57,776 bases of DNA from Woeseiaceae bacterium (GTDB taxonomy: Bacteria; Pseudomonadota; Gammaproteobacteria; Steroidobacterales; Woeseiaceae), in assembly GCA_013001045.1 (NCBI GenBank), contig JABDNG010000091.1, forward strand, positions 1-57,776, written 5' to 3'. Positions 18,596-26,265 of the stretch are shown in pieces. Both the position numbers and the translations under genes were made by a program. Within the stretch, counting starts at the first letter, position 1, and each line of letters starts with the position of its first letter. Below the pieces are notes generated by a model. It worked only from the letters and a program-made list of their open reading frames with translations. It was not told the origin of the DNA and searched no databases.

Positions 18596-18624
18596 ATTGT
18601 ATATTAAAAAGCTATTAAATGTAA
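18596..18624 (-). promoter_or_regulatory. Promoter of the RHH/ParC-like pair, possibly leaderless
   Basis: On the minus strand TACAAT (18601-18596) is a good -10 box, 17 bases after a weak -35 TTACAT (18624-18619). The -10 ends seven bases before the ATG at 18588, so transcription would start at or next to the start codon. Confidence 0.45.
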
Positions 18625-18641
18625 CGCATTTTGCAGTGTAA

Positions 18642-18661
18642 TCAGGATTCCTGAATTCAGG
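18642..18661. promoter_or_regulatory. Overlapping palindromes between the RHH gene and the small membrane ORF
   Basis: The 20 bases TCAGGATTCCTGAATTCAGG contain two overlapping inverted repeats: TCAGGA-T-TCCTGA and the perfect 12-base palindrome CCTGAATTCAGG. This gives three alternating half-sites. The site lies between the leftward promoter and a rightward TATAAT at 18677-18682. It is a plausible operator for the adjacent RHH protein. Confidence 0.5.
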
Positions 18662-18739
18662 CGAAGCGGCGATGGCTATAATGGGGCCCGCTGCTCGACA
18701 CCCGGGTGGCAACGGGCAAGGTATCAGGGGAGAAAGAGC

Positions 18740-18844
18740 TTGGAACAGACAATTTTTATCATCTGTATGTTCTTCGGCGTAATGTCGGTCGCACTCATCG
18801 CATTTACGCTCTTGGGAATCGTCCTGGGGCGCATTAAGGTTTAA
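18740..18844 (+). CDS. Candidate 34-residue single-pass membrane protein
   Basis: A TTG-initiated frame reads MEQTIFIICMFFGVMSVALI then AFTLLGIVLGRIKV. It is almost wholly one hydrophobic helix with a basic C-terminal end. GGAG stands eight bases upstream (18728-18731), and a perfect -10 box (TATAAT, 18677-18682) lies 58 bases before the start. The frame is too short for statistical gene calling. The combination of promoter, ribosome-binding site and hydrophobic content supports a real small protein. Confidence 0.45.
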   Translation: MEQTIFIICMFFGVMSVALIAFTLLGIVLGRIKV

Positions 18845-18863
18845 TAGTCCTTTGCTGGAATCC

Positions 18864-19496
18864 ATGCGGATTACAAGTGTCAATGTCGGCAGGGCCGAGA
18901 CCATTGCACACGAAAACAAGATCATGACGACGGGAATCTGCAAGCGGCAGGTACCGGGACCTGTCGAAGTCACCGCGATGGGCCTGCGCGGTGATCAGAT
19001 TATGAATGGTGAGCATCACGGCGGCATAGACCAGGCTGTGTACGCTTACAGCGCCGATGACTACGAGTGGTGGGCCAGCGATACCGGCCGCGAATTCCAC
19101 GCCGGCCTGTTCGGTGAGAATCTGACAATCAGTGGCTTGCCCAGCGACATGGCTATCGGTGATCGATTACTGATTGGAGACGTCGTGCTGGAAGCGACGT
19201 CAGCCCGGATTCCCTGCAGTACACTGGCGACACGCATGGCGGATCGGGGATTTGGTCAGGCCTTCCGGAAGGCGGAACGTCCGGGCATTTACTTCCGAGT
19301 CCTGAATCCGGGCATTGTAGCTAGCGGCGATAGCGTTACGATGATCGAAGGCGGCGCCAGTTCCGTCACGGTACTGGATTTGTTTCGATTCGCCTACGAA
19401 ACGTCGCATGAAGCCGCCAAGTTGCGCCGCTTCCTTGAAGCGCCGGTCGCCGAGCGGGTCAGGGCGCAAATCGAGAAAAAGCTCGCGAAAGCGTAG
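18864..19496 (+). CDS. MOSC domain protein (YiiM-like)
   Basis: 210 residues. The beta-rich MOSC core shows VTAMGLRGDQIMNGEHHGG, then the FHAGLFGENLTISGL segment and the conserved cysteine in RIPCSTLATRMADRGF. MOSC proteins bind or transfer sulfur or molybdenum cofactor. YiiM-type members act in reduction of N-hydroxylated bases or are of unknown role. ATG 18864 is preferred to an upstream TTG because the family starts with the RITSVNVG strand. The gene follows the 34-residue ORF by 19 bases and could share its promoter. Confidence 0.88.
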   Translation: MRITSVNVGRAETIAHENKIMTTGICKRQVPGPVEVTAMGLRGDQIMNGEHHGGIDQAVYAYSADDYEWWASDTGREFHAGLFGENLTISGLPSDMAIGDRLLIGDVVLEATSARIPCSTLATRMADRGFGQAFRKAERPGIYFRVLNPGIVASGDSVTMIEGGASSVTVLDLFRFAYETSHEAAKLRRFLEAPVAERVRAQIEKKLAKA

Positions 19497-19538
19497 AGAG
19501 AACAGGAAGCTGTATCGCTAGCGCGCTATCATGCGGTT

Positions 19539-20234
19539 ATGACCAAAGTCCTGATAATCGATGATGACCGCAAGCACTCCGACCTGCTCAAGGCCTATTT
19601 CAAGCGCTTCGGGATAAACCTCGTCTGTGCGTACGAAGCGGAGAGCGGCTTTCGTATGTTGAATCGGGAAGACCCGGATCTCTTGCTGCTCGATGTCATG
19701 TTACCGGGCAAGGATGGATTCGAAATCTGTCGCGAGGTTCGCAAGACCAGCAATTTGCCGATAATCATGCTGACGGCACGCGGTGACGTAATCGATCGCG
19801 TTTCGGGGCTGGAACTGGGTGCGGACGATTATATCGGCAAGCCATTCGAGCCGCGGGAACTCGTTGCTCGCGTGCAGGCAATTCTTCGACGTTCGGATTC
19901 CAGTCGCACCGGTTCGGGCACGCTGACTTTCGATGGAATTGCCATCGATGCGGATGCGAGAACAGTTGAAGTTGACGGCGAGCCGGTCGACCTGACGTCG
20001 ATGGAATTCGAGCTCCTGCTCATTCTCGCCCGACGGCACGGCAAGAAACTGTCTCGAGACGATATTCTCAGCGAGTTGCGCGGCATCGATGCCGCAATTC
20101 TCACCAGGTCAGTGGACATCATGATCAGTCGCTTGCGCGCCAAGCTGGGCGACTCAGCAAAACCGCCTCGGTTTATCCAGACCATATGGGGACGTGGCTA
20201 CTCTTTTATCGGTGTTCCCGCGTCGAATGCTTAG
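19539..20234 (+). CDS. OmpR-family response regulator
   Basis: 231 residues. The receiver domain carries the acidic pair in IIDDDRKH, the phosphoacceptor Asp52 in LLLLDVMLPGKDG and a switch Thr in IIMLTARGD, with a conserved KPFEPRELV lysine. The C-terminal winged helix ends in FIQTIWGRGYSFIG, typical of OmpR/PhoB DNA-binding domains. It forms an operon with the kinase gene that begins inside its stop codon region. Sequence shape is close to CpxR, but the signal is not deducible. Confidence 0.92.
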   Translation: MTKVLIIDDDRKHSDLLKAYFKRFGINLVCAYEAESGFRMLNREDPDLLLLDVMLPGKDGFEICREVRKTSNLPIIMLTARGDVIDRVSGLELGADDYIGKPFEPRELVARVQAILRRSDSSRTGSGTLTFDGIAIDADARTVEVDGEPVDLTSMEFELLLILARRHGKKLSRDDILSELRGIDAAILTRSVDIMISRLRAKLGDSAKPPRFIQTIWGRGYSFIGVPASNA

Positions 20235-21591
20235 GCGCCTTTCCCGATCCCTGTCGTTCAGGTTGCTCATTATTTTTGTCGTGCTGGCGCTTATGTTCGT
20301 CTACGGCACGTTCGCAGCGCTTCGCTGGGTCTATAACAGTGACGAAATCCGGGGCCTGATCAGCGGCCATCTGTCCCTGCACGTTCACTATGTGAAAGAA
20401 GACATCGGATCGCCTCCACGAATCGATCGAGCCATCGCCATCACGGAGAGCGTTCCCGTGGATATCCGCATTTTGGGTCCGGATGTCGACTGGGCCTCGG
20501 ATGAGACCTTTCCGGAACTTGACACTCTGAGCTTCGGCACAAGCCCGAGATTCAGTGACGATGCGGACGCTTGGGTAGATGAGTTGCAGGGTCTTGAGTT
20601 TGCAATTGAGGATCGACACCGATACCTGAAGATTCGGCAGGGCGACTACGACATTGTTGTCGTGTCGCCGCGAATTTCGGATAAGAGTTCGGGTCCCGAC
20701 GTGATTTCGATCATCGTCGGTCTTGGCTTGCTTTACCTCATGCTTGCCTATGCCGCCGTAAACTGGCTATTCAAACCGATCCGGGCGATACGAGCGGGTG
20801 CCGCACATATCGGCCAGGGCAACTTTGATCATCGCATTCGAAACATTCGTCAGGATCAGCTCGGCGATCTGGCAGCGGACATCAATCAACTTGCCGATGA
20901 TGTAGAGCACATGCTGGACGCAAAGCGGGCCTTGCTGCTGGGCATTAGTCACGAATTGCGTACGCCACTGTCCCGTATGCGCCTGCTTCTCGAGTTCATC
21001 GACGAAGATGCCGACCGCGAATCATTGAGGCCCGAAATTGCGGAAATGGAGAAGATCGTTGTCGCACTGCTTGAGGCGGAGCGACTCAGCACACGTCACG
21101 TCACGCTGAATCGTTCGCTCGTGTGTATCGAGGGACTGGTGGATGGCTTGCTCAATGACTATTTCGATCGCGATCGCGATCGCATCGCCGTTATTAGCAA
21201 ATCGCCAGGACTACAGGCCAATGTCGACGAGGCCCGGATCACGCTGATGATCAAGAACCTGATTGCCAACGCCTTGCGGTACGTACCGGCGTCGGGCGGC
21301 AAGGTGGAGGTCAGCATCGATGCCAATGACGAGGTCGTCGCATTGCGGGTTTGCGACAACGGGCCGGGGATGTCGAAGGACCAGGCTCAACATATCGGTC
21401 AGCCGTTCTATCGTGGAGACCCGTCCCGTACGCGTGACACAGGCGGAACAGGACTGGGGCTGTACCTCGCGACGCTGGTCGCAAAAGCGCACGGCGGCTC
21501 GCTGCAACTCATTAATCCGGACCAGGATGGCGCCTGTTTCGAATGCCGGATCCCGAACGGATTTAACATAAGGCCTGAACCCTCCCGGTAA
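20227..21591 (+). CDS. Two-component sensor histidine kinase
   Basis: 454 residues. The first transmembrane helix (FRLLIIFVVLALMFVYGTF) is followed by a periplasmic sensor of about 130 residues. A second helix (SIIVGLGLLYLMLAYAAVNWL) leads into a HAMP domain and the DHp helix with the phosphorylated His242 in GISHELRTPLSRMR. The ATPase domain shows the N box NLIANALRYVP, G1 DNGPGMS and G2 GGTGLGLYL. ATG 20227 overlaps the regulator stop by eight bases. CpxA/EnvZ-like architecture suggests envelope or osmotic sensing; that is inference. Confidence 0.9.
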   Translation: MLRRLSRSLSFRLLIIFVVLALMFVYGTFAALRWVYNSDEIRGLISGHLSLHVHYVKEDIGSPPRIDRAIAITESVPVDIRILGPDVDWASDETFPELDTLSFGTSPRFSDDADAWVDELQGLEFAIEDRHRYLKIRQGDYDIVVVSPRISDKSSGPDVISIIVGLGLLYLMLAYAAVNWLFKPIRAIRAGAAHIGQGNFDHRIRNIRQDQLGDLAADINQLADDVEHMLDAKRALLLGISHELRTPLSRMRLLLEFIDEDADRESLRPEIAEMEKIVVALLEAERLSTRHVTLNRSLVCIEGLVDGLLNDYFDRDRDRIAVISKSPGLQANVDEARITLMIKNLIANALRYVPASGGKVEVSIDANDEVVALRVCDNGPGMSKDQAQHIGQPFYRGDPSRTRDTGGTGLGLYLATLVAKAHGGSLQLINPDQDGACFECRIPNGFNIRPEPSR

Positions 21592-21635
21592 AACCTCAAC
21601 AATTCAGAGACTTGGGGCAGCGAATGAGGCTCCTC

Positions 21636-21671
21636 TTGAATTTTCCGTCAAATGATATCAAAATGATATCA
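21636..21671 (+). promoter_or_regulatory. Promoter with twin TGATATCA operators
   Basis: A -35 TTGAAT (21636-21641) and a -10-like CAAAAT (21659-21664) are 17 bases apart. Two perfect eight-base palindromes TGATATCA lie at 21653-21660 and 21664-21671, exactly 11 bases (one helical turn) apart, straddling the -10. This is the geometry expected of side-by-side RHH dimers. The operon encodes an Arc-type RHH protein. Confidence 0.65.
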
Positions 21672-21699
21672 AAATGGATGATTGAGAAAGGAGAGTGAC

Positions 21700-22569
21700 A
21701 TGATTCGCGAACATACAAGAACCGTATCGTCCGGCTACCTCATGATCGTTGTTTTACTGGTCGCCCAATTGGCGACAGGCTTTGCGGTATTCACCGCGAT
21801 AAGGGCAATGTCCATCCCCGGCGCCCTGGTATCGATACTGGCGACGGTCATTGTCCTGGTGTGCTGGGCAGGTTTGTTCATGGTGCACCCGAACGAGGCG
21901 AAGGTCATGCAGTTGTTTGGTAAGTACGTGGGAACGACGCATGAGCCAGGCCTCAAGTGGGCGAACCCCTTTTTCATGAAAGCCGCTGTCTCGACGCGCG
22001 TGCGAAATTTTGAGAGTGGGCAACTGAAAGTCAATGATGCGCTCGGAAGCCCGATTGAGATTGCCGCCGTCGTTGTCTGGAAAGTCTTTGACACGGCGGA
22101 AGCGCTGTTTGAAGTTGACGACTACGAGGAGTTTGTTCGCATCCAGAGCGAGTCCGCGCTTCGCAATCTCTCGACGAGTTATCCGTACGAGCCACACGAA
22201 GGCGAGGGCACCGCATTGCGCAGTCACCCCGGCGAAATCGCCCAGGCCCTGCGTGAGGAGATACAGGACAGGCTCGAGCAGGCTGGCGTGACCGTCATAG
22301 AAGCCCGCATCAGCCACCTGGCGTATGCACCTGAGATCGCGAACGCGATGCTGCGTCGCCAACAGGCTTCAGCAATTATTGCGGCGCGGCAGCTTATCGT
22401 TCGCGGGGCCGTCGGTATGGTGGATATGGCGCTGGATGAGTTGCGGGAGCACGACGTCCTCGAACTGGATGAAGAACGCAAAGCTGCGATGGTCAGCAAT
22501 TTACTGGTCGTTCTCTGCAGCGAGGAAAGCGCACAACCGGTCTTGAATACAGGCTCGTTGTATACCTGA
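21700..22569 (+). CDS. SPFH/Band 7 domain membrane protein
   Basis: 289 residues. Two N-terminal hydrophobic segments ([20 protein letters not shown] and the [19 protein letters not shown] stretch) are followed by an SPFH domain beginning at [18 protein letters not shown]. Toward the end comes the coiled [24 protein letters not shown] helix that drives oligomerisation. SPFH proteins form ring assemblies at membranes and scaffold proteases or other partners. A strong AAAGGAGAG precedes ATG 21700. It is the first gene of a three-gene operon with an RHH regulator and a 46-residue membrane protein. Confidence 0.88.
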   Translation: MIREHTRTVSSGYLMIVVLLVAQLATGFAVFTAIRAMSIPGALVSILATVIVLVCWAGLFMVHPNEAKVMQLFGKYVGTTHEPGLKWANPFFMKAAVSTRVRNFESGQLKVNDALGSPIEIAAVVVWKVFDTAEALFEVDDYEEFVRIQSESALRNLSTSYPYEPHEGEGTALRSHPGEIAQALREEIQDRLEQAGVTVIEARISHLAYAPEIANAMLRRQQASAIIAARQLIVRGAVGMVDMALDELREHDVLELDEERKAAMVSNLLVVLCSEESAQPVLNTGSLYT

Positions 22570-22606
22570 TCCGGCTGTTGCTTCAAATGAGTCCTCGGAA
22601 CGTATA

Positions 22607-22801
22607 ATGGCGAAACGTAAATCTTTCGCGCTGCGAATTGATGCGAACACGCTCGACGCGATGCAGCGCTGGGCCAAAGACGACTTGCGCAGCCTCAACG
22701 CTCAGATTGAGTTTGTATTGCGGGGTGCATTGCAAAAGTCGGGTCGGCTGCCGAGACAGGCCGGAAGAGATGGCCCATCAAACGGTGATAGCATCGACTG
22801 A
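22607..22801 (+). CDS. Arc-type ribbon-helix-helix protein
   Basis: 64 residues. [20 protein letters not shown] followed by [20 protein letters not shown] is a complete RHH domain of Arc type. The ribbon strand carries FALRID and the second helix NAQIEFVL. A short disordered tail follows. It lies 37 bases after the SPFH gene, and its stop overlaps the next ATG by one base (TGATG). It is the probable repressor acting on the TGATATCA pair at the operon head; that is inference from family behaviour and spacing. Confidence 0.8.
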   Translation: MAKRKSFALRIDANTLDAMQRWAKDDLRSLNAQIEFVLRGALQKSGRLPRQAGRDGPSNGDSID

Positions 22802-22941
22802 TGGGAAATATTGTTGCAATCGTCTCAATTGCTCTAGCCCTGGTCGCGGCGGGCAGCATTGCCTACATTGCGTGGGAACTGACCTCCGAAGACAAGCCGA
22901 CGGAAAAACCCGAAGCCGACGACTTGTCAGACCACAACTAG
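22801..22941 (+). CDS. 46-residue single-pass membrane protein
   Basis: [20 protein letters not shown] and AYIAWEL form one transmembrane helix, followed by an acidic hydrophilic tail (EKPEADDLSDHN). Its ATG shares a base with the RHH stop codon, so translation is coupled. I do not recognise a family. Position suggests it works with the SPFH protein, for example as a small membrane partner. Confidence 0.7.
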   Translation: MGNIVAIVSIALALVAAGSIAYIAWELTSEDKPTEKPEADDLSDHN

Positions 22942-22944
22942 TCT

Positions 22945-24525
22945 CTAGCGACGCCGGTCAGACTTGCGCGCGTTCGATTTTCTGGCCGTCGCGACAGGAG
23001 CGCTCTTCTTTTCCGCGCTCTTTCTTTCGGTATTCCGCTGTCGTTGCGGTTCCGCGCGTTTGGCCTGCCGCACGGGATCGGCACGGCGTGCGTCTCGAGC
23101 GGGGGCCGTTCGCGCCGACCGATGCGCCGACTCGGAGCGCTGCACACGTGCTGTCGGTGCAGCACGGCGCGACACTGGGGTCGTCGGTTCGGCACGACGT
23201 CTGACCTGCTGCGTGGGTTCGCTACGTCGACGCGTTTGTATTGCAGGGTCCCCGCGCTGTAACTTCGGAGTGGCCCCGGAGCGACGTGCCGTTGCATCCT
23301 GTCGGCGTTCTTTAAACTCCGGCGTACGTTCCTGACGTCGTGTCGACTGACGCCGTGTCGGCGACGCGCCATCGGAATCGCGAACCGTCGTCTGCGGTCG
23401 CTCGCGGAACGAGATTGGCTCACGCCTCTGCGGCTCCGAACGCTTCACATTGCGGCGTTTCGTCGATGGCGACGAGCTGGACCAGGTTACGTTATTCGTT
23501 CGCCGATCTGTCCGAGGTGTTCGCGGGTTCGGATACTCTCGATTGCGCGTAATGCGTCGGTCTGAAACATAGTCGCTGCGGTTGTCACGCGGTCGCCAGC
23601 GGTCCCCGCCGTAATAACGGTTCACGGTGATATTCGTGTTACGGCTGACGTAGGTTGTGTTGTGAATACCCAGCGTAGGGCGACGATACCACCAGCGGTC
23701 CCGGTACGAACGGCCGTAATACGGATGTCCATAGTAGCTGTGGTGAAAAACGCTAAGGCTGTCAGAGTACCAACCGATCGTATATGCCGTTGTCACGCCC
23801 CAAAAGTACCCGCGATCAAAAGCGTAAGAGGCTGAATACGGATAGTAGTAGACCGGGTACGGGCGTGGGTAGTAATAGTAAACCGGACGCGGCTGGTAAA
23901 CGACCACACGCTCGGGTTCGTAGTAGGGTACATAAATGACATCTTCAGCGACCGGCGTAATTTCTATGACGCCTTCATCTCGACTGACTTCCTGGTAGGA
24001 ATCGCTTTTCAGGTTGCCGGCGGCGTAAGCGCGATCGCGAAATGTCTCGATTGCACCGACGACGTCAGCCTGCTGCGATACCACGGCTTCGCCAAGGCGC
24101 CATGTCCAATCGATATCGTCATTCAGGAGCTCGATGACCTCGGGGTAGTTGAGCAGGGCAACAACCGAGTCATCCCATTCAGGGTCGGGTTCCAGCGATG
24201 GGTCTCTGTCCAGGGCTTCGAGAAATCGAGCCGCATCGACAATTTGCAACGGATACGCAGACGCGGGCAATACGATTGCCAGCAAGTCGTCCGGATACAG
24301 GGCGATGGGGCCGACCAACTCCTCGAGATCGACCGTCGACAGCAGCGGGATATCCTCATTGCCAGTGGTCTTTTCCGAGGATTGCACCGCGTATTCGCCG
24401 ATGATTTCGCCATTTTCGTCGACGGGAACCTGTGCCACCGCCATGGCAGGCAACAGCCCAAGCAGCGAGAATGACGCGAGAAGGTAGATTGCCCACCCAC
24501 GTTTAGCATTCTTTCGGTTTTTCAT
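22945..24525 (-). CDS. Exported DUF3300 protein with long arginine-rich tail
   Basis: 526 residues. A signal peptide (LASFSLLGLLPAMAVAQV) is followed by the DUF3300 core at about residues 55-190, recognisable from PDDLLAIVLPASAYPLQIVD and the DIDWTWRLGEA segment. A tyrosine-rich stretch (YYYYPRPYPVYYYPYS) comes next. The last 200 residues are extremely basic, with loosely repeated RRxEPT-type units and clusters of Arg, Ser and Thr. The function of DUF3300 is unknown. The basic tail could bind acidic surface polymers or nucleic acid outside the inner membrane; that is inference. Confidence 0.85.
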   Translation of the reverse strand: MKNRKNAKRGWAIYLLASFSLLGLLPAMAVAQVPVDENGEIIGEYAVQSSEKTTGNEDIPLLSTVDLEELVGPIALYPDDLLAIVLPASAYPLQIVDAARFLEALDRDPSLEPDPEWDDSVVALLNYPEVIELLNDDIDWTWRLGEAVVSQQADVVGAIETFRDRAYAAGNLKSDSYQEVSRDEGVIEITPVAEDVIYVPYYEPERVVVYQPRPVYYYYPRPYPVYYYPYSASYAFDRGYFWGVTTAYTIGWYSDSLSVFHHSYYGHPYYGRSYRDRWWYRRPTLGIHNTTYVSRNTNITVNRYYGGDRWRPRDNRSDYVSDRRITRNREYPNPRTPRTDRRTNNVTWSSSSPSTKRRNVKRSEPQRREPISFRERPQTTVRDSDGASPTRRQSTRRQERTPEFKERRQDATARRSGATPKLQRGDPAIQTRRRSEPTQQVRRRAEPTTPVSRRAAPTARVQRSESAHRSARTAPARDARRADPVRQAKRAEPQRQRNTERKSAEKKSAPVATARKSNARKSDRRR

Positions 24526-24610
24526 GCGGCCTCCCGGTCCAGACTGTCTTACGGACCTGTCCTAAGTTGAGGCTAATAGTAGCGCCGCCTAGCTGAACCG
24601 ATGCTTAACC

Positions 24611-24637
24611 GAGAAGAACCTGAATCGGTGATTCAGG
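24611..24637 (-). terminator. Intrinsic terminator after the NTF2-like gene
   Basis: On the minus strand CCTGAATC-ACC-GATTCAGG forms a perfect eight-base stem with a three-base loop, followed by TTCTTCTC. It lies 13 bases past the stop of the gene at 24650-25129 and before the DUF3300 gene, so the two are probably separate transcripts. Confidence 0.6.
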
Positions 24638-24649
24638 GGCTCCGTCGAG

Positions 24650-25129
24650 TCAGTCGTCGCTGCCGCCGGCCCAGGCAATGAACTTCCAGCCGTCATCGGT
24701 GCGAACCAGAATATCTGTGTAACGACCGTTATTCGTCTCGAATTCGCCGTTCCTGGTCTTGTCCTTGGTCGCGCTGGAGTACAAGTAGTGGGCGATCGCG
24801 ACGTCCTCGTGCACAATAATGGATAGTGGATAAAGCTCGTGAGTGACCATTTGACTGACCTGCTCATTGAAACGGTTCCACATCTTTGTTGACGCTTTGT
24901 TGCGTGGTGCGGGTGACGCCTTACCCCATCCCGAAAAATTGTCGGTAAGTTGCTGGTCTATCCAACGTTTATCGCCTTTTTCCTGTGCGGTCCACTGCCT
25001 TTCGACCTGCGCCCAGACGTCGGCCTCATCTTTCAGTCGATCGTCCGTTGGCGTCTGCGCCAGCGCAGAAACCGAACCCAGTAACAGCGTGCCGAGAACA
25101 GCCAGGCCAAGTGCTTTCAAATTCTTCAT
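24650..25129 (-). CDS. Exported NTF2-like/SnoaL-like protein
   Basis: 159 residues with a cleavable signal peptide (ALGLAVLGTLLLGSVSALAQ). The mature part has the cone-like NTF2/DUF4440 pattern: a leading helix VWAQVERQWTAQEKGD, a middle region with IIVHEDVAIAHYLYSS, and a final strand pair RYTDILVRTDDGWKFIAWAG. Such proteins are often small-molecule binding or of unknown role; no catalytic residues can be assigned. ATG 25129 was chosen because it opens the signal peptide and follows GGA at suitable distance. Confidence 0.75.
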   Translation of the reverse strand: MKNLKALGLAVLGTLLLGSVSALAQTPTDDRLKDEADVWAQVERQWTAQEKGDKRWIDQQLTDNFSGWGKASPAPRNKASTKMWNRFNEQVSQMVTHELYPLSIIVHEDVAIAHYLYSSATKDKTRNGEFETNNGRYTDILVRTDDGWKFIAWAGGSDD

Positions 25130-25178
25130 TGTCCGTTTCCTTGGATTTCCTTGATAATTGCGCGTCAGTTTATCCGCA

Positions 25179-25802
25179 TTATGGTGAGGCAACAAATTTG
25201 CCTGTGCTGTTTTCGCGACCCAGAATCAAGGTCTCAATGTCGGCAACGGCTTGAGATGGCATTGCTGTCGCGGTGTCAAATTCATAGAGTTCATGCAGGT
25301 CTTTCTCGGACAGGTATTCTGGATGGTGCGTTTCCATGATGGTCGCGTATTCGTAGACGTTGTCATTACTGACAAGCAGTAGCTGATAGACGTGCAATGC
25401 CAGCTCCTGTTTTCCGGAAATGCGCATCAAATCGCCAATCGCGGTGCTTTCACCTGGAAGAGCCAGGCGGCCGATATACGTCGTTTGTTTGTGAACGTCC
25501 CAACCTTGTGACCTGAACGTCGCGCCGATCGAGTTGCCGGAAAGCACTTGTGCGTGTTCTTCGCGGTATTGCTCATCGAGTTGATCGGCGAATCGAACGA
25601 GGGCGTAGGTACGGCATATTGCAGTCCGGTCGTGCAAGCTGTAAAGGCTCGACCGCCGCAGGCCGGCCTCGCTCGCGAGAACCTCGATGCCATAATTGCG
25701 AAATCGCTTTTCGATCCGTTCGCTGTTCAGCAGAACCGGCTCGGTCGCGCAGGCGCTGAGCATCATGGCGAGGACGGCAGAGGGGTACTGTGTCTGGCGC
25801 AT
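25179..25802 (-). CDS. Hypothetical lipoprotein
   Basis: 207 residues beginning with a signal peptide and lipobox (LAMMLSACA). The rest is soluble, with helix-forming segments (ERIEKRFRNYGIEVLASEAG, FADQLDEQYREEHAQVLSG, ELALHVYQLLLVSNDN). I do not recognise the family. The EKRFRNYGIEVL opening after the lipobox looks like a conserved domain of proteobacterial lipoproteins. It is followed after 49 bases by the NTF2-like gene on the same strand, so the two may be an operon. Confidence 0.65.
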   Translation of the reverse strand: MRQTQYPSAVLAMMLSACATEPVLLNSERIEKRFRNYGIEVLASEAGLRRSSLYSLHDRTAICRTYALVRFADQLDEQYREEHAQVLSGNSIGATFRSQGWDVHKQTTYIGRLALPGESTAIGDLMRISGKQELALHVYQLLLVSNDNVYEYATIMETHHPEYLSEKDLHELYEFDTATAMPSQAVADIETLILGRENSTGKFVASP

Positions 25803-25918
25803 AGCGGAGATTTACGACAAAAAGTGAACGAACAATATACCGCGCTCTTTCAGCCGTAAAGGTGTACTGGTGGCCTCGCGAGGGCGCCGATGAGTGACTT
25901 CGCACACGACTGAGACGT

Positions 25919-25924
25919 TATAAT
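25919..25924 (+). promoter_or_regulatory. -10 box upstream of the zinc-ribbon/queC operon
   Basis: A perfect TATAAT lies 30 bases before the ATG at 25954, in the divergent gap with the lipoprotein gene. A partial -35 (GTGACT, 25894-25899) is 19 bases away, so the spacing is loose. Confidence 0.4.
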
Positions 25925-25953
25925 TCAATTTCCTCGAGGAACACTGAACTAAA

Positions 25954-26265
25954 ATGTCACACAAGATTGCCTGTTTTCGCTGCGGCGCGACCTTAAGCGC
26001 ACTCTCACTGCCCCTTTCTCGGCAAGATCAATGCCCCGAATGCTCGGTAGATCTGCATGTCTGTAAAATGTGCCTGTATTTCGACCCGGGTGTGCCGCGA
26101 CAATGCCGCGAAGATGGCGCCGAGGACGTCACGGACAAGGAGCGAGTCAATTTCTGTGACTGGTTCAAGCCATCGGAAACGGCATTCGATCCGCACCGGA
26201 AGTCCGCGGAGGACGCCGCCAAAGACGAATTGGCCGCATTGTTTGGCGACGGCAAGGATGAGTGA
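25954..26265 (+). CDS. Zinc-ribbon-like protein upstream of queC
   Basis: 103 residues with several cysteine pairs: CFRCGATLS at residues 7-10, CPEC near 28, CKMC near 37, then single cysteines in RQCRED and NFCDWF. This points to a zinc-binding or rubredoxin-like fold. The C-terminal third is charged and helical (AAKDELAALFGDG). The stop overlaps the queC start by eight bases, so the genes are translationally coupled. The role is unknown; coupling suggests a link with queuosine precursor synthesis. Confidence 0.7.
   Translation: MSHKIACFRCGATLSALSLPLSRQDQCPECSVDLHVCKMCLYFDPGVPRQCREDGAEDVTDKERVNFCDWFKPSETAFDPHRKSAEDAAKDELAALFGDGKDE

Noticed and set aside
22602-22607. TATAAT overlapping the RHH start codon
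   Set aside because: No -35 at proper distance, and it overlaps the ATG; the GGAA site and operon context explain the bases better.
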